Source: Phlyctochytrium arcticum (lineage: Eukaryota > Chytridiomycota > Chytridiomycetes > Chytridiales > Chytridiaceae). Taken from it: a stretch of 64,000 bases of DNA. Below the pieces are notes generated by a model. That model made no database searches and was not told the DNA's origin. It worked only from the letters and a program-made list of their open reading frames with translations. The stretch's first letter is position 1, and the number at the start of each line of letters is the position of its first letter. Shown here in pieces: positions 55,008-63,942 of this stretch. Made by a program: the position numbers and the translations under genes. Where the stretch lies: contig JAHLKI010000029.1 in assembly GCA_025602905.1 (NCBI GenBank), positions 62,001 through 126,000 on the forward strand, written 5' to 3'.

Positions 55008-55786
55008 TAACATCAGAGTTGAATGCCGTATTCGCCGAGACTGAACTAGTATTTCAACTTTCACTTGTTGAACAAGAACCGCTTCCTTCGACACCCGTGT
55101 CACCGCCATCGTCAACTCGCTCGTCTACCCCTTCTGATGGATCTCAATCACCAGCCATTTCACTAAAAAAAAGATTAGGGTGTGAAAACGAATTTAATTC
55201 TCCAAAGTGGCTCATTGAAGCAATTGAGCGTTTCACGGCGCCGGATGGTGTAGATTTGGATCCATGTACGAATACTGAGAGTATTCTGAGGGCGAAACGA
55301 ACATATGGGAATCAACCGGACGGATCATTCATCAATGCGTTGACATTAGAGGATTGGGACGAGTCTAATTGGGTATATTTGAATCCACCCGGAAGCGCAT
55401 TATTCGATCATGAACGAGGACCAAAGAACTGTTCCAATTTGATATCGGCTTTTCTCAAAAAATCATATGAGGAGTTGGAAAAGGGGAATATAAAACGTAT
55501 CATAGGCATTGTACCAGCAGGATCAGCTCGAGGCTGGGGAAGTTTAGTTTATGAGAAGTCATTGACATGTTCAGTCAACAAGAAAGTAAATTGGCAACGG
55601 ACAGCCGCAAGCATGTCAAGAGCGACTAGCAATCCTAAATCACGCAATGCAGGCGATATTCTCTCACGTGTGATATTCTACATGGATAGTGATCCGTCTT
55701 TCCCGTATTCGGATCGATTTGTTGAAGTATTCGGCGAGCATGGATTCATACCCGGCCACAATATGAAATGTTACCACGTAGAATAA
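54974..55786 (+). CDS. Phage-type DNA N-6-adenine methyltransferase (Dam family)
   Basis: 270 residues. The first 60 are a Ser/Pro-rich linker. The catalytic domain follows: EFNSPKWLIEAIERF, the cofactor-binding VDLDPCTN, and the catalytic VYLNPPGS (an N-P-P motif for amino methylation). It ends with RWG-like and FxPG segments (GFIPGHN). This is the compact Dam-type family found in phages and some large viruses, with the order of motifs (DPCT before NPP) typical of it. The expected activity is methylation of adenine in viral DNA at a short site. All visible key residues are intact. Confidence 0.85.
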   Translation: MAAHFRTRDNVVTSELNAVFAETELVFQLSLVEQEPLPSTPVSPPSSTRSSTPSDGSQSPAISLKKRLGCENEFNSPKWLIEAIERFTAPDGVDLDPCTNTESILRAKRTYGNQPDGSFINALTLEDWDESNWVYLNPPGSALFDHERGPKNCSNLISAFLKKSYEELEKGNIKRIIGIVPAGSARGWGSLVYEKSLTCSVNKKVNWQRTAASMSRATSNPKSRNAGDILSRVIFYMDSDPSFPYSDRFVEVFGEHGFIPGHNMKCYHVE

Positions 55787-55823
55787 TGTGTTGTCTTTTT
55801 TTGGTTGAATACAAATAAAGGAA

Positions 55824-56615
55824 ATGAAGCCATTCGTATCATATGTTGGTTCAAAGGCGAAAATCATGAATCACATTGATGCCAAGCTACCACCAGTCAT
55901 AAATCGCTATTTTGAACAATTTGTAGGTGGTGGAAGCGTCCTGTTTCATATAGCAGAAAAGTACCAAGAGAATATAAAGCAGTATTTCATCAATGACAAA
56001 GATGCGAATATGATGAACTTGTACAGCGCTATAAGAGACAACAAGAAAGAATTGCTTGATGAGCTTCAAGAACTGAATACAATACGAGATAAAGAATCAT
56101 TCCAGAAGTTCTTGGCGATATTCAATCATGATGAACTGAATACAACAAAGAGAAGCGCGCTATATTTGTATCTATTGAAACTGTCATTCAACAACAATTT
56201 GAAACACAAGAAAGGTAAGATACAGCCGACGTATTCCGCGAGAAACGCTGCATCTAACATTTACAATACGGAACATATAGAAACGATTGCCACATTTCTG
56301 CAGCAAGTGAATATTTCCAACCTGGACTATACTGCATTTTTCAAACAATTTGAATATGAACAAGATGATTTTGTGTTTCTCGACCCGCCTTACAATGTAG
56401 CTTCTGTGAGAGAATATTACAGCTCGATATTCGACGAAACAGATTACAATGAATTACTAGCCGTATGTGATGACTTGCATAAGAAAGGAATTAACTGGAT
56501 GTTAACATTAGACGCCAATGAGACTCACAAGAAACTGTTTGCCAACTACGACAGACATTCTTTCATTTCAAATGGGAAAAACAAGGATAAGGAAATCATC
56601 ATAACAGATTACTAG
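55824..56615 (+). CDS. D12-class DNA adenine-N6 methyltransferase
   Basis: 263 residues, 37 bp after the previous gene. Motifs are SYVGSKAKIMNHIDAKLPP (binds AdoMet), FEQFVGGGSVLFHIAEKY, FINDKDANMMNLYSAIRDN, and the catalytic FVFLDPPYNV, followed by NWMLTLDANETHKKLF. These are the hallmarks of the D12 class (T4 Dam, DpnM), which methylates the N6 of adenine. It is intact. A second, different adenine methyltransferase directly behind a Dam-type enzyme is unusual and suggests two target sites. Confidence 0.92.
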   Translation: MKPFVSYVGSKAKIMNHIDAKLPPVINRYFEQFVGGGSVLFHIAEKYQENIKQYFINDKDANMMNLYSAIRDNKKELLDELQELNTIRDKESFQKFLAIFNHDELNTTKRSALYLYLLKLSFNNNLKHKKGKIQPTYSARNAASNIYNTEHIETIATFLQQVNISNLDYTAFFKQFEYEQDDFVFLDPPYNVASVREYYSSIFDETDYNELLAVCDDLHKKGINWMLTLDANETHKKLFANYDRHSFISNGKNKDKEIIITDY

Positions 56616-56738
56616 TGTACATGTCAAATGAGAGTAGCTACTGATTTCTCAGGTATCGAAGCTCCGATTGTTGCATTAAAGCAACTAGGAGTAGAATATT
56701 CGCATGAGTGGAGTTGCGAAATCGATGCCAAATGCCGC

Positions 56739-57922
56739 GTTTATAGGAGTTTATGCGGTGCAGCATTGCTGAAACAACATACTTTGGACCTCCGAATTCT
56801 CTCTATATATACATAATTTAGACATGTCGCATGGGTCTTTACGCATTCCCATTTGTATAAAATACCAGAGCTAATCCTTGATCAAGTTTTCTGTTTTGAT
56901 GTGTAGAGTAATTACTTTTTGGTTGATGAATTGAATACATGCTTTTCTTGATTCGATAGCCAGATTTCTTACTCTATATTCGAAAGAGAAAAAGTGCAAT
57001 GCGCAAATCGTAACCAAAACCATCTATTGTAAAATGAAAATCGTTTGATATATATATACCTCAGTCAAGACCATCATCAGGGCAATGTATTTATTTATGA
57101 ACAAAATTCGAGAGTGAATGTTATTGCGCAAATGACCATGCCCAGGGCGATGAGAGAGGAGGCTGGTTTGATGGAGGTAGCATCACTACATTGCCCCATT
57201 CCAATCGATGTAGCACTACATGTTGGTGTCCACGTCTTTGTCGCCGTCGTACTTTCCGCGGTGGTAGTGCTCGCTACGCTCGAACAATGAAGGTCTTCTG
57301 GGGTATGGCATGTGCACCCATAGTATGCAATCCCGCCTGCCAAACACGTTCCATTAGCGGGATAGGCACCGGAAGTAGTAAGCAGTGCACTTTGCTGACA
57401 TCCGGGTCCGCTGTACGAGCGACCCCACATTAGGCCCTCTGCACAAAAGTAGGCGTTGGATTCCTGCATATTTGTAGCGTTGAAACAGGTATTTTGGGCA
57501 AATGCTTGGAGCAATTGATAGGACCCCGTGCAGTTGGGGTGCTGCCATTGATATGCTGCGATGTCCTGACCATTCACGCCGCAGCTGCTAATGATGGCGA
57601 AAAGGTGTACGATTACTGCCGTGTGGAATGTTGCAGGGAGGGTGTTTGAGGTACGCATGCCTGCGTGGGACGTCTGCCGAATGAGTATGTTCTGGAAAAA
57701 AATTTCTCGTTGGGAAATGTTCGCTACACTGTTTAAAACCCTGGCTTGTTCCGAAGCTGCGGAGGGCTTGTAAGTGTTCTGGTCCATGTCTTGTATATGT
57801 GGGGACAGACAATTTCTGGGATATGGGCCCGCTAGGGGCCTGATAACGTAGCGGAAATTTGATGACTTAAGCCATGCACTGTTTCGTAGGTAGCAAAGGA
57901 TTCATTGATGTGACCCTATAGT
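56739..57922. mobile_element. 1184-bp insertion in the C5 methyltransferase
   Basis: Flanked by a 3-bp duplication CGC (56736-56738 and 57923-57925). The ends share a short inverted motif, TATAGG near 56742 and CCTATA near 57915. It contains one minus-strand gene with a signal peptide and is more GC-rich in that gene than the virus-like DNA around it. It has no transposase. It could be a non-autonomous transposon with a captured gene, a host fragment joined during repair, or an unknown insertion element. Confidence 0.6.
57095..57658 (-). CDS. Secreted Cys-rich protein with C-terminal membrane or GPI signal
   Basis: 187 residues from the Met at 57658 (the frame is open to 57787, but that extension masks the signal peptide). 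The N-terminus is a signal sequence with the core TAVIVHLFAIISSCGVNG. The mature part has about twelve cysteines (NCTG, NTCFNAT, AYFCAEGLMWG, GPGCQQS, GTCLAGGIAYYGCTCHTPED). It is followed by a Ser/Thr-rich stalk and a C-terminal hydrophobic segment (SSLIALGMVICAITFTLEFC), as in fungal GPI-anchored wall proteins. It sits entirely inside the insertion, opposite in strand to the interrupted viral gene. No family was recognised. Confidence 0.6.
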   Translation of the reverse strand: MRTSNTLPATFHTAVIVHLFAIISSCGVNGQDIAAYQWQHPNCTGSYQLLQAFAQNTCFNATNMQESNAYFCAEGLMWGRSYSGPGCQQSALLTTSGAYPANGTCLAGGIAYYGCTCHTPEDLHCSSVASTTTAESTTATKTWTPTCSATSIGMGQCSDATSIKPASSLIALGMVICAITFTLEFCS

Positions 57923-58785
57923 CGCAAAATGATACAAGCGAATCATTCACCGAAACATCTGTTTGAGGATATTACGACTCGAGATCATAGTCAGTTACCA
58001 GAAATAGACATCTATGTAGCTGGTTTCCCATGTCAATCATTCTCTGGTCTCAGAAGGCTGAACGAGAGAATACCCGAAAAACACGATTCAATTAGACCCA
58101 ATCTTTCAATTCATTGTATTCAAACGATTCGTTGTACGTCACCCAAAATATTCATTCTAGAGAATGTTCCACGCTTCAAGACGTATATGAAGGGTGAAAA
58201 GTTCAACAATCTGCTTGTAGAGTTAAACAAAGATGACGAATATTCGATTCATCATGCTATTCTGAATACCAAAGATTACGGCATTCCTCAAAATAGACGC
58301 CGTTTGTATATAGTTGGAATACGGAAAGACTTTCAAACGAAACCATTTGAATTTCCCACACCACTATCATCACATCCTCTGACTGAGTTTTTACATGATA
58401 CAACGTTAAACGATTTTACACCAGACAAGTATTCAAAACGACTAGTTCATAGGCTACCCATCGATCACAAAGAAGAGCTCTACGCAGTGAAGCATCGTGG
58501 TGGTGAAGGAACATTTGAACAATGTTCTCCATGTATAACGACGAGTTGTTCCATATTCGTCACGCAATTGAATCGAGACTTGATTCCACGCGAGAAATTC
58601 GAACTACAAGGTTTCTCAGTAATTGATACAAACATTGTAGTATCAGACAGCGTCTTGGCGAAACAGGCTGGAAACACAATGAGTGTCAATGTTCTGAAGG
58701 CATTGTTTGTTTCTGTATTTGATTGTATTCAATGAGACGCATTATGTACCTATCTTTAATAAAACTTTGTTTCTAAAATGTAATA

Positions 58786-58875
58786 ATGGAACCTGTAAAG
58801 ACTCAACCAGAAACTAAACCGAATATCCCAGAAAAGCCAGTGAAACCAAAGACTAAGATTGTGACATTTGATTAG
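58786..58875 (+). CDS. 29-residue Pro/Lys-rich ORF
   Basis: A short ORF between the methyltransferase and the tRNA: MEPVKTQPETKPNIPEKP, then a basic VKPKTKIVTFD. Pro/Lys spacing with no hydrophobic core suggests a disordered peptide. It is kept because it fills the gap in an otherwise gapless block and starts just after a poly(A)-signal-like AATAAA at 58759. Confidence 0.35.
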   Translation: MEPVKTQPETKPNIPEKPVKPKTKIVTFD

Positions 58876-58909
58876 ATGATTTTATTTTTTTGTAAAGAAT
58901 AGATATAGC

Positions 58910-58980
58910 GCGTTAATAGTTAAATGGTATAACTTCTGACCTCCAATCACATATCCAGGGTTCGATTCCCTGTTAACGCA
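58910..58980 (+). tRNA. tRNA-Gly(UCC), with C at position 33
   Basis: A 71-nt cloverleaf: acceptor stem GCGTTAA/TTAACGC (perfect), D arm GTTA/TAAC, anticodon stem TCTGA/TCACA with one mismatch, loop CCTCCAA, variable loop TATC, T arm CAGGG-TTCGATT-CCCTG, discriminator A. Anticodon TCC reads GGA. Position 33, nearly always T, is C. No CCA is encoded. The tRNA lies in the virus-like block directly upstream of the fibre gene, in the same orientation. Confidence 0.85.
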
Positions 58981-59029
58981 AATTGTGTCAACAGAGCTTT
59001 CTTATTTCATTTGATTTCTTATAAGTAAT

Positions 59030-62000
59030 ATGATGTCCGGTATTAATAGCAGAAATGCCTCAGGTATTCGGACGCTAGATAACACCAATATACAGAACAG
59101 CTTCATAAGCGGAATGTTAAAGGGCGACGAATACTCCAGTATAGATGTTGCAAAAGTATCAAATACTAATGGCGAAATGAAGGTAAATTCCGTGTCATCT
59201 GAGACACCGATTTCCACCACTCTCTCAGAGGGGACGGCAACCATTTCTTTAGATATCGATCCTCATCGATTGAATATAAATCAAGAAGGTCGTCTAACCA
59301 CAATTGATCCTTCATATTCGGTTCCGCTTTCATTTGAAGAAAATGATGCAAACAATGAACGGTCCAAAAGTCTTTTGATTGATTCTGAGACATTATTCGT
59401 TAATCAAGAGAATCAATTGCAGGCCAAGAAACAAAAGCCGGAACTAAATAGTCCTCTTTTTTACAATTCCGATGATGAAGTTGAGTTGCGTTACGCCTCT
59501 CATATGGAAGATGCAGAATCTATACTGGACGGTGATTTGAATCTATTTGCAAAAGGGTTGAGTCTCAAAATTTCTGATCCATTTTCATTCAATTCCGTAA
59601 ACAGTCATCGTCTCTCACTGAATATAGATGATGATACCATGGATATCGATAATGGAAAGTTGAAGGCGCGTATTCCCGACAAACTTTCATTCCAGTACCC
59701 ATTAGATGAAATCGACAATACAGTTCGTCTGAATATTGATCAAGAGACACTATATATAGACGATGATAGATTATATGTCAAGAAACAAGATGTTTCCCAA
59801 GCGTTGAAGGGCGCTGGTGCGATTAGTGTTTACAAAGACATAACCGAATCTATTGATGGATCGCTTGTAAAACTCGAGGTCGACCACCAAAATTTTCAGC
59901 AAAAGGGAAACAAGTTAGCATTCCGTAGCACCGGTATCGGCCAGGTGCCGTATGATTCAGGACTGTCATCTTTGAATCGCACCAGTGATTTTACGTATTC
60001 AGAGACACTGAATCAGTTAAGTGTGGGACATGTGAATCTATCACCAAATAGCAATCCAAGTGACTACGAGGCGACAACTGCCGAATACGTGAAAGGGGTT
60101 TACCAGGGCGCTGGTCCACTAGTGATTACTAATCACGTAGTCGAATTGAATACTGACGCTAGTTTAGCTGTTGATCAAAACTTGAATCTTGGTGTGAATC
60201 CAAGCGCGATTGTCAATGGTTCGAGTATTCGAGTGGACAGCAACGGCCGAATCTCAAGTGGCCTTTTATTTCAACAGAGTAACGGCCTTGGTATTCGAAA
60301 TGGTAACGATGTGTTTCTAGATATTCAAACCCAAGGGAATCTTGAATACGATGGCTCAGTATTGAGCGATACAAGAACATTCAGCAATGGTATTCATGAG
60401 AATACAAGCCATGAAGTCAGCCTGGATCTTACAGTATCAGGTGGGCTGCAAATGGATAGCACCAAGACGAATATTAAAGAAGTCCTGACATGTAGTAACG
60501 GTATAACTAGAGTTGGTAATGACTTTCGAGGCTCGTATTCAGCTGGGCAGAATATTCAAATATCAGGCTCGACTATATCATGCACATATCAACCAGAAAC
60601 TGAGCAGCCTTATGTGGGGGGTAATGGTATTTCAGTTGTTGGCAAGACGATTTCTAATACGCTCAGTATTCTTCCAGGCGTTGGTATCATTGTCAGCGGT
60701 ACGCCTGGAGGTCCTTATACGATTTCAAGTATCGACAATCTACAAACCAAAAGAACAGCAGAAGATCCGACAGAAACTCAAACTGATGTCAGTGAACCCA
60801 AAGTGTACAAAAGTGGATCAGGCTCGACGGTGGCTAGTAGCGGCGGTCTTATCGGCGGATTATCGGGTCTCGGCGGTATATTCAATATGGCAGGGAGTGT
60901 AGCAGCTGTACCTGGTTTATCCTCGTCGGCGTTGGGGGCGGCCGCTCAACTCGGTGGTGCTCTAACTGGAGGTAGTCTTGTTGGCGGCTTTATTTCAATA
61001 TTCGGTCATGAGCGCAAACAAGAGAAGGATGAAGAGGGAAACGGCTTGTACAATCCCGACAATACGCCCAAATTGGAACCAGGGAGCAACGTTGTGATAT
61101 ACACTGCTCCTGACGCACTGAACTGCCCAAGTACAAGAATATTATTCGATACTCCACCTTCTTGTAGTTATTTGGGTATCGACAGCGAATTCAAAGAGCA
61201 AGCAATAAACCTCGATATGTTGAGGCAATATTACTCTCAGGTGATTCAACCAGAAACAGTAAACTTAACAGGATCTTTGCTTGCTCCTTTATCCGATCAA
61301 TTAGAATTGACATCTTCAATTGTATCGGCACTAGAGACAAGTTTGAACAATGACTATCAGACAAAAATTACAAGTTCCAACAAGATCCCGTATTCTAATA
61401 TTTCATCACCACCCGATTTGAGTCTTTATTTGAATCGGAATATAGACTTGGGAAACATCAACACTTCAATTGCAACCAAACAGAATATAATATCAGCATC
61501 GAATCGTCTGGATTATAACCTACTTTCGAATATTCCAAATTTAGCGCTGAAACAGGATCTAATTACAAGTAGCAACAAAATTGCTTACAGTAATATTTCA
61601 GGAACTCCAGATCTCAGTCCGTATCTTACAAGAACCACGGATTTGAATACGATTAACGCATCGATTGCTACAAAGCAGGCTTCACATTCCAATTTGACAA
61701 GTCTTTCAAGTGCAGTGCCATCGCTACCAAGTCTTTCTATTAGTTCAAATATCGAAATTACAAACACGACATCATCAAGTAGTATCTATTGGACATCTGG
61801 ACCGACCATCGCTAGAGCGCAACTAGGGGGGCATTTTGTAAGCAATTCAATTAGTGGAGATTTTATTATTAGGTCAGGCGGCGGCGCCACTGCAAACAAT
61901 TCTCTGAGATTATCGGTCAACGGTACATCTAGCGCTTTGGATATTCTGTCTAGTGGATCAGCTCAAGTTAATACGGCAACTGATTCGTCAAATTCGACTA

Positions 62001-62827
62001 CAGGAAGTTTCATTGTATTAGGCGGTGTTGGAATCGTAAAAAAACTTTATGTAGGAAATGATATTTATAGCAACAATTTGAAAGTTGCGACAGAGACTTT
62101 CGTTAATACACAGATTGCAGCGATTCCCTTGGCAAATTACACTTTACTGTCTACATACAATACTCGACAAACGGCAATTGATTCACGGTTCACTCCAATA
62201 GAGACGAGACAATCTCAACTGAAAGCATTATCGAATCTTGATATTCTCGATTTATCGACTGCCTATGTTAATGGTATTCTTCCTATTGCAAATGTGAATA
62301 CAAGTACACTTCAGCCTATCATCACCTCGAGTAATGCGGCATCAATCAAAGCAACATTGGGTCTATCTTCAAGTGCATCAACTGGCCAAATAGATTATGC
62401 GAATATTCTCAACAAACCGGCATTTGGTACACTATCATTGAAGAATAATGTCGATTTGTCAACATCTGATGTAGTAGGAAATTTAGATTTTGCCCGGATT
62501 ATCAATGTTCCCTCATATGTCTTGACAAGTGAGTACAATACCAGAATATCACAACTTGGATCTTTGGCAAATAAATCAGCTGTCGACCTGTCTACTTCAG
62601 ATTCAATAGGGCAACTTGATTTTGCAAGACTTAGCAACGTGCCGAATTACGTTGCAACTAGCGATTACAATACTCGTATTACACCCATTGAAACTAAATT
62701 GACTGGATATGACACTTCAATAACGTCCAAACTTCTCACACTGAATTTAGGTACTGGTACTCAACCTCTTGCTTTTACATTAACGCTCCCTCAACAGCAA
62801 CAGTCGGAAATGCTGTTATTTCCATGA
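59030..62827 (+). CDS. Giant fibre protein, N-terminal part, adenovirus-like shaft repeats
   Basis: 1265 residues. About residues 70-300 and 360-420 consist of repeats with the pattern L-x-(I/V)-D-x-x-x-L-x-(I/V)-(N/D)-x-x-x-x-L, for example LSLNIDDDTMDIDNGKLKAR and VRLNIDQETLYIDDDRLYVK, as in the triple beta-spiral of adenovirus fibre shafts. Residues about 600-660 form a Gly/Ala/Ser-rich hydrophobic segment (GGLIGGLSGLGGIFNMAGSV). The rest has tail-fibre-like repeats: SNKI(P/A)YSNIS, (S/N)IATKQ and a TGSFIVLGGVGIVKKLYVGN module known from phage and algal-virus fibres. The frame ends at 62825-62827 after a probable one-base shift. The following ORF continues the same protein. It is probably the virion attachment fibre. 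Confidence 0.7.
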   Translation: MMSGINSRNASGIRTLDNTNIQNSFISGMLKGDEYSSIDVAKVSNTNGEMKVNSVSSETPISTTLSEGTATISLDIDPHRLNINQEGRLTTIDPSYSVPLSFEENDANNERSKSLLIDSETLFVNQENQLQAKKQKPELNSPLFYNSDDEVELRYASHMEDAESILDGDLNLFAKGLSLKISDPFSFNSVNSHRLSLNIDDDTMDIDNGKLKARIPDKLSFQYPLDEIDNTVRLNIDQETLYIDDDRLYVKKQDVSQALKGAGAISVYKDITESIDGSLVKLEVDHQNFQQKGNKLAFRSTGIGQVPYDSGLSSLNRTSDFTYSETLNQLSVGHVNLSPNSNPSDYEATTAEYVKGVYQGAGPLVITNHVVELNTDASLAVDQNLNLGVNPSAIVNGSSIRVDSNGRISSGLLFQQSNGLGIRNGNDVFLDIQTQGNLEYDGSVLSDTRTFSNGIHENTSHEVSLDLTVSGGLQMDSTKTNIKEVLTCSNGITRVGNDFRGSYSAGQNIQISGSTISCTYQPETEQPYVGGNGISVVGKTISNTLSILPGVGIIVSGTPGGPYTISSIDNLQTKRTAEDPTETQTDVSEPKVYKSGSGSTVASSGGLIGGLSGLGGIFNMAGSVAAVPGLSSSALGAAAQLGGALTGGSLVGGFISIFGHERKQEKDEEGNGLYNPDNTPKLEPGSNVVIYTAPDALNCPSTRILFDTPPSCSYLGIDSEFKEQAINLDMLRQYYSQVIQPETVNLTGSLLAPLSDQLELTSSIVSALETSLNNDYQTKITSSNKIPYSNISSPPDLSLYLNRNIDLGNINTSIATKQNIISASNRLDYNLLSNIPNLALKQDLITSSNKIAYSNISGTPDLSPYLTRTTDLNTINASIATKQASHSNLTSLSSAVPSLPSLSISSNIEITNTTSSSSIYWTSGPTIARAQLGGHFVSNSISGDFIIRSGGGATANNSLRLSVNGTSSALDILSSGSAQVNTATDSSNSTTGSFIVLGGVGIVKKLYVGNDIYSNNLKVATETFVNTQIAAIPLANYTLLSTYNTRQTAIDSRFTPIETRQSQLKALSNLDILDLSTAYVNGILPIANVNTSTLQPIITSSNAASIKATLGLSSSASTGQIDYANILNKPAFGTLSLKNNVDLSTSDVVGNLDFARIINVPSYVLTSEYNTRISQLGSLANKSAVDLSTSDSIGQLDFARLSNVPNYVATSDYNTRITPIETKLTGYDTSITSKLLTLNLGTGTQPLAFTLTLPQQQQSEMLLFP

Positions 62828-63942
62828 ACAATGCTACATCTAACTGTCAATGGGGTATGTACCACGCAGGGCAAAATGGTACAGGAGGTTTGCCAAACGG
62901 CTCACTGGGCTTCTACAATTTCAACCTATCATCTCATATTCTTCAATTAAGACCAGATGGAAATGTTCATGTTGTAAAATCACTCTATGTGGGTACCGAC
63001 ATATTCGTTGCTGGCAATTCATTAATTACATCTCTTGGTAACAAACAGCCTCTTCATGCAAACTTGACAACACTTTCAAGTGCAACACCCACGTTACCTA
63101 CTCTAATAACAACAGGAGATGTGACGATAAACGGGTCGTATCTAAAGATTCCGAATACAGGGTTCAGTCAAATCAACCTGGGAAATATGTACATCAATTG
63201 TAGCCCCGCACACGAGAGGGGGGATCTCCATCTATATGATACCATCACGAATCATAGATTCATTGGGTGGTATTCAAACTCACTGACGTTGTCTCTACGA
63301 CCCATAGGAGGCGCAGGCAAATTGTATTCCGACGCTCTGATAGATGTTGGTTTCAATTCTGTCGCACCAAGTATCATACAAAGCAATAATACTGGATCAG
63401 TTCTCAAAGTCAAGAACCGTCATGCAAGTGGATATTCTGAAGTAAGATTCTTCAATAACAACGAAACTTCCAATGCTGCTATTGGTATCGGCAATACGTC
63501 TACAGCGGCTCCTCATAAGGATACTTTATATCTTCAATGCGCAAACGGTCTGTATTTGGATAGCCCAGATGGTGGAAAAATTACAAGACCAGTTGTTTCG
63601 AATATATGGGATAATGCCAGTACGGGTCAGAATGCTACAATAGCCAACGCTTTTTCAAAGGTTTTTACTACAACACGAACTTTACAAGTTTATAATGGAT
63701 CTCTAGCCATCTATTGTAATCAACTCAGCGCAAATATTACCTTTTCATGCCGAATTGACGGTAACGTTGTAAAAACATGGTATCATAGTTTCAACACAAT
63801 GAACAATATTATTAGATTACCATTTGATTTTTTTACCTCCGGACTTGCATTGGGGAATCATACGTTCACACTTACTTGGACTGGAACAAGTCTGTCCTTT
63901 GATGGTTTTTGTCGCATCGACCTCCAAATGCTAGAATATTAA
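62824..63942 (+). CDS. Fibre protein, C-terminal part in a shifted frame
   Basis: 372 residues from an ATG overlapping the previous stop (ATGA). The frame is protein-like even upstream of this ATG (APSTATVGNAVISMNNATS), so the break is a frame change near 62760-62820 and not a true gene start. It repeats modules of the upstream ORF (VVKSLYVGTDIFVAGNSLIT versus KKLYVGNDIYSNNLKV; LTTLSSATPTLPTL versus LTSLSSAVPSLPSL). It ends with a beta-rich C-terminal domain (TFSCRIDGNVVKTWYHSFNT, LGNHTFTLTWTGTSLSFDGF) that would suit a receptor-binding head. No coding feature follows before the window ends. Confidence 0.65.
   Translation: MNNATSNCQWGMYHAGQNGTGGLPNGSLGFYNFNLSSHILQLRPDGNVHVVKSLYVGTDIFVAGNSLITSLGNKQPLHANLTTLSSATPTLPTLITTGDVTINGSYLKIPNTGFSQINLGNMYINCSPAHERGDLHLYDTITNHRFIGWYSNSLTLSLRPIGGAGKLYSDALIDVGFNSVAPSIIQSNNTGSVLKVKNRHASGYSEVRFFNNNETSNAAIGIGNTSTAAPHKDTLYLQCANGLYLDSPDGGKITRPVVSNIWDNASTGQNATIANAFSKVFTTTRTLQVYNGSLAIYCNQLSANITFSCRIDGNVVKTWYHSFNTMNNIIRLPFDFFTSGLALGNHTFTLTWTGTSLSFDGFCRIDLQMLEY

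Larger units (their letters stand above)
56628..58735 (+). pseudogene. DNA C5-cytosine methyltransferase, split by an insertion
   Basis: The N-terminal part (56628-56738) reads MRVATDFSGIEAPIVALKQL and ends in CEIDAKCR, with motif I (FSGIEAP). The rest (57923-58735) resumes at RKMIQANHSPKHLFEDITTR and has all later motifs: catalytic Cys in GFPCQSFSGLRR, ENVPRF, DYGIPQNRRRLYIVG and the C-terminal AKQAGNTMSV. Between them lie 1184 inserted bases flanked by CGC on both sides. Deleting the insert and one CGC would rejoin the frame. As it stands, translation from 56628 ends in the insert at 56816. The ATG at 57929 could still give a protein lacking motif I, which should be inactive. Confidence 0.85.

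Noticed and set aside
56739..57922. The C5 methyltransferase insert as a spliceosomal intron
   Set aside because: GT and AG are present at suitable places, but splicing them leaves one extra base and breaks the frame; the size and the reverse-strand gene also argue against it.
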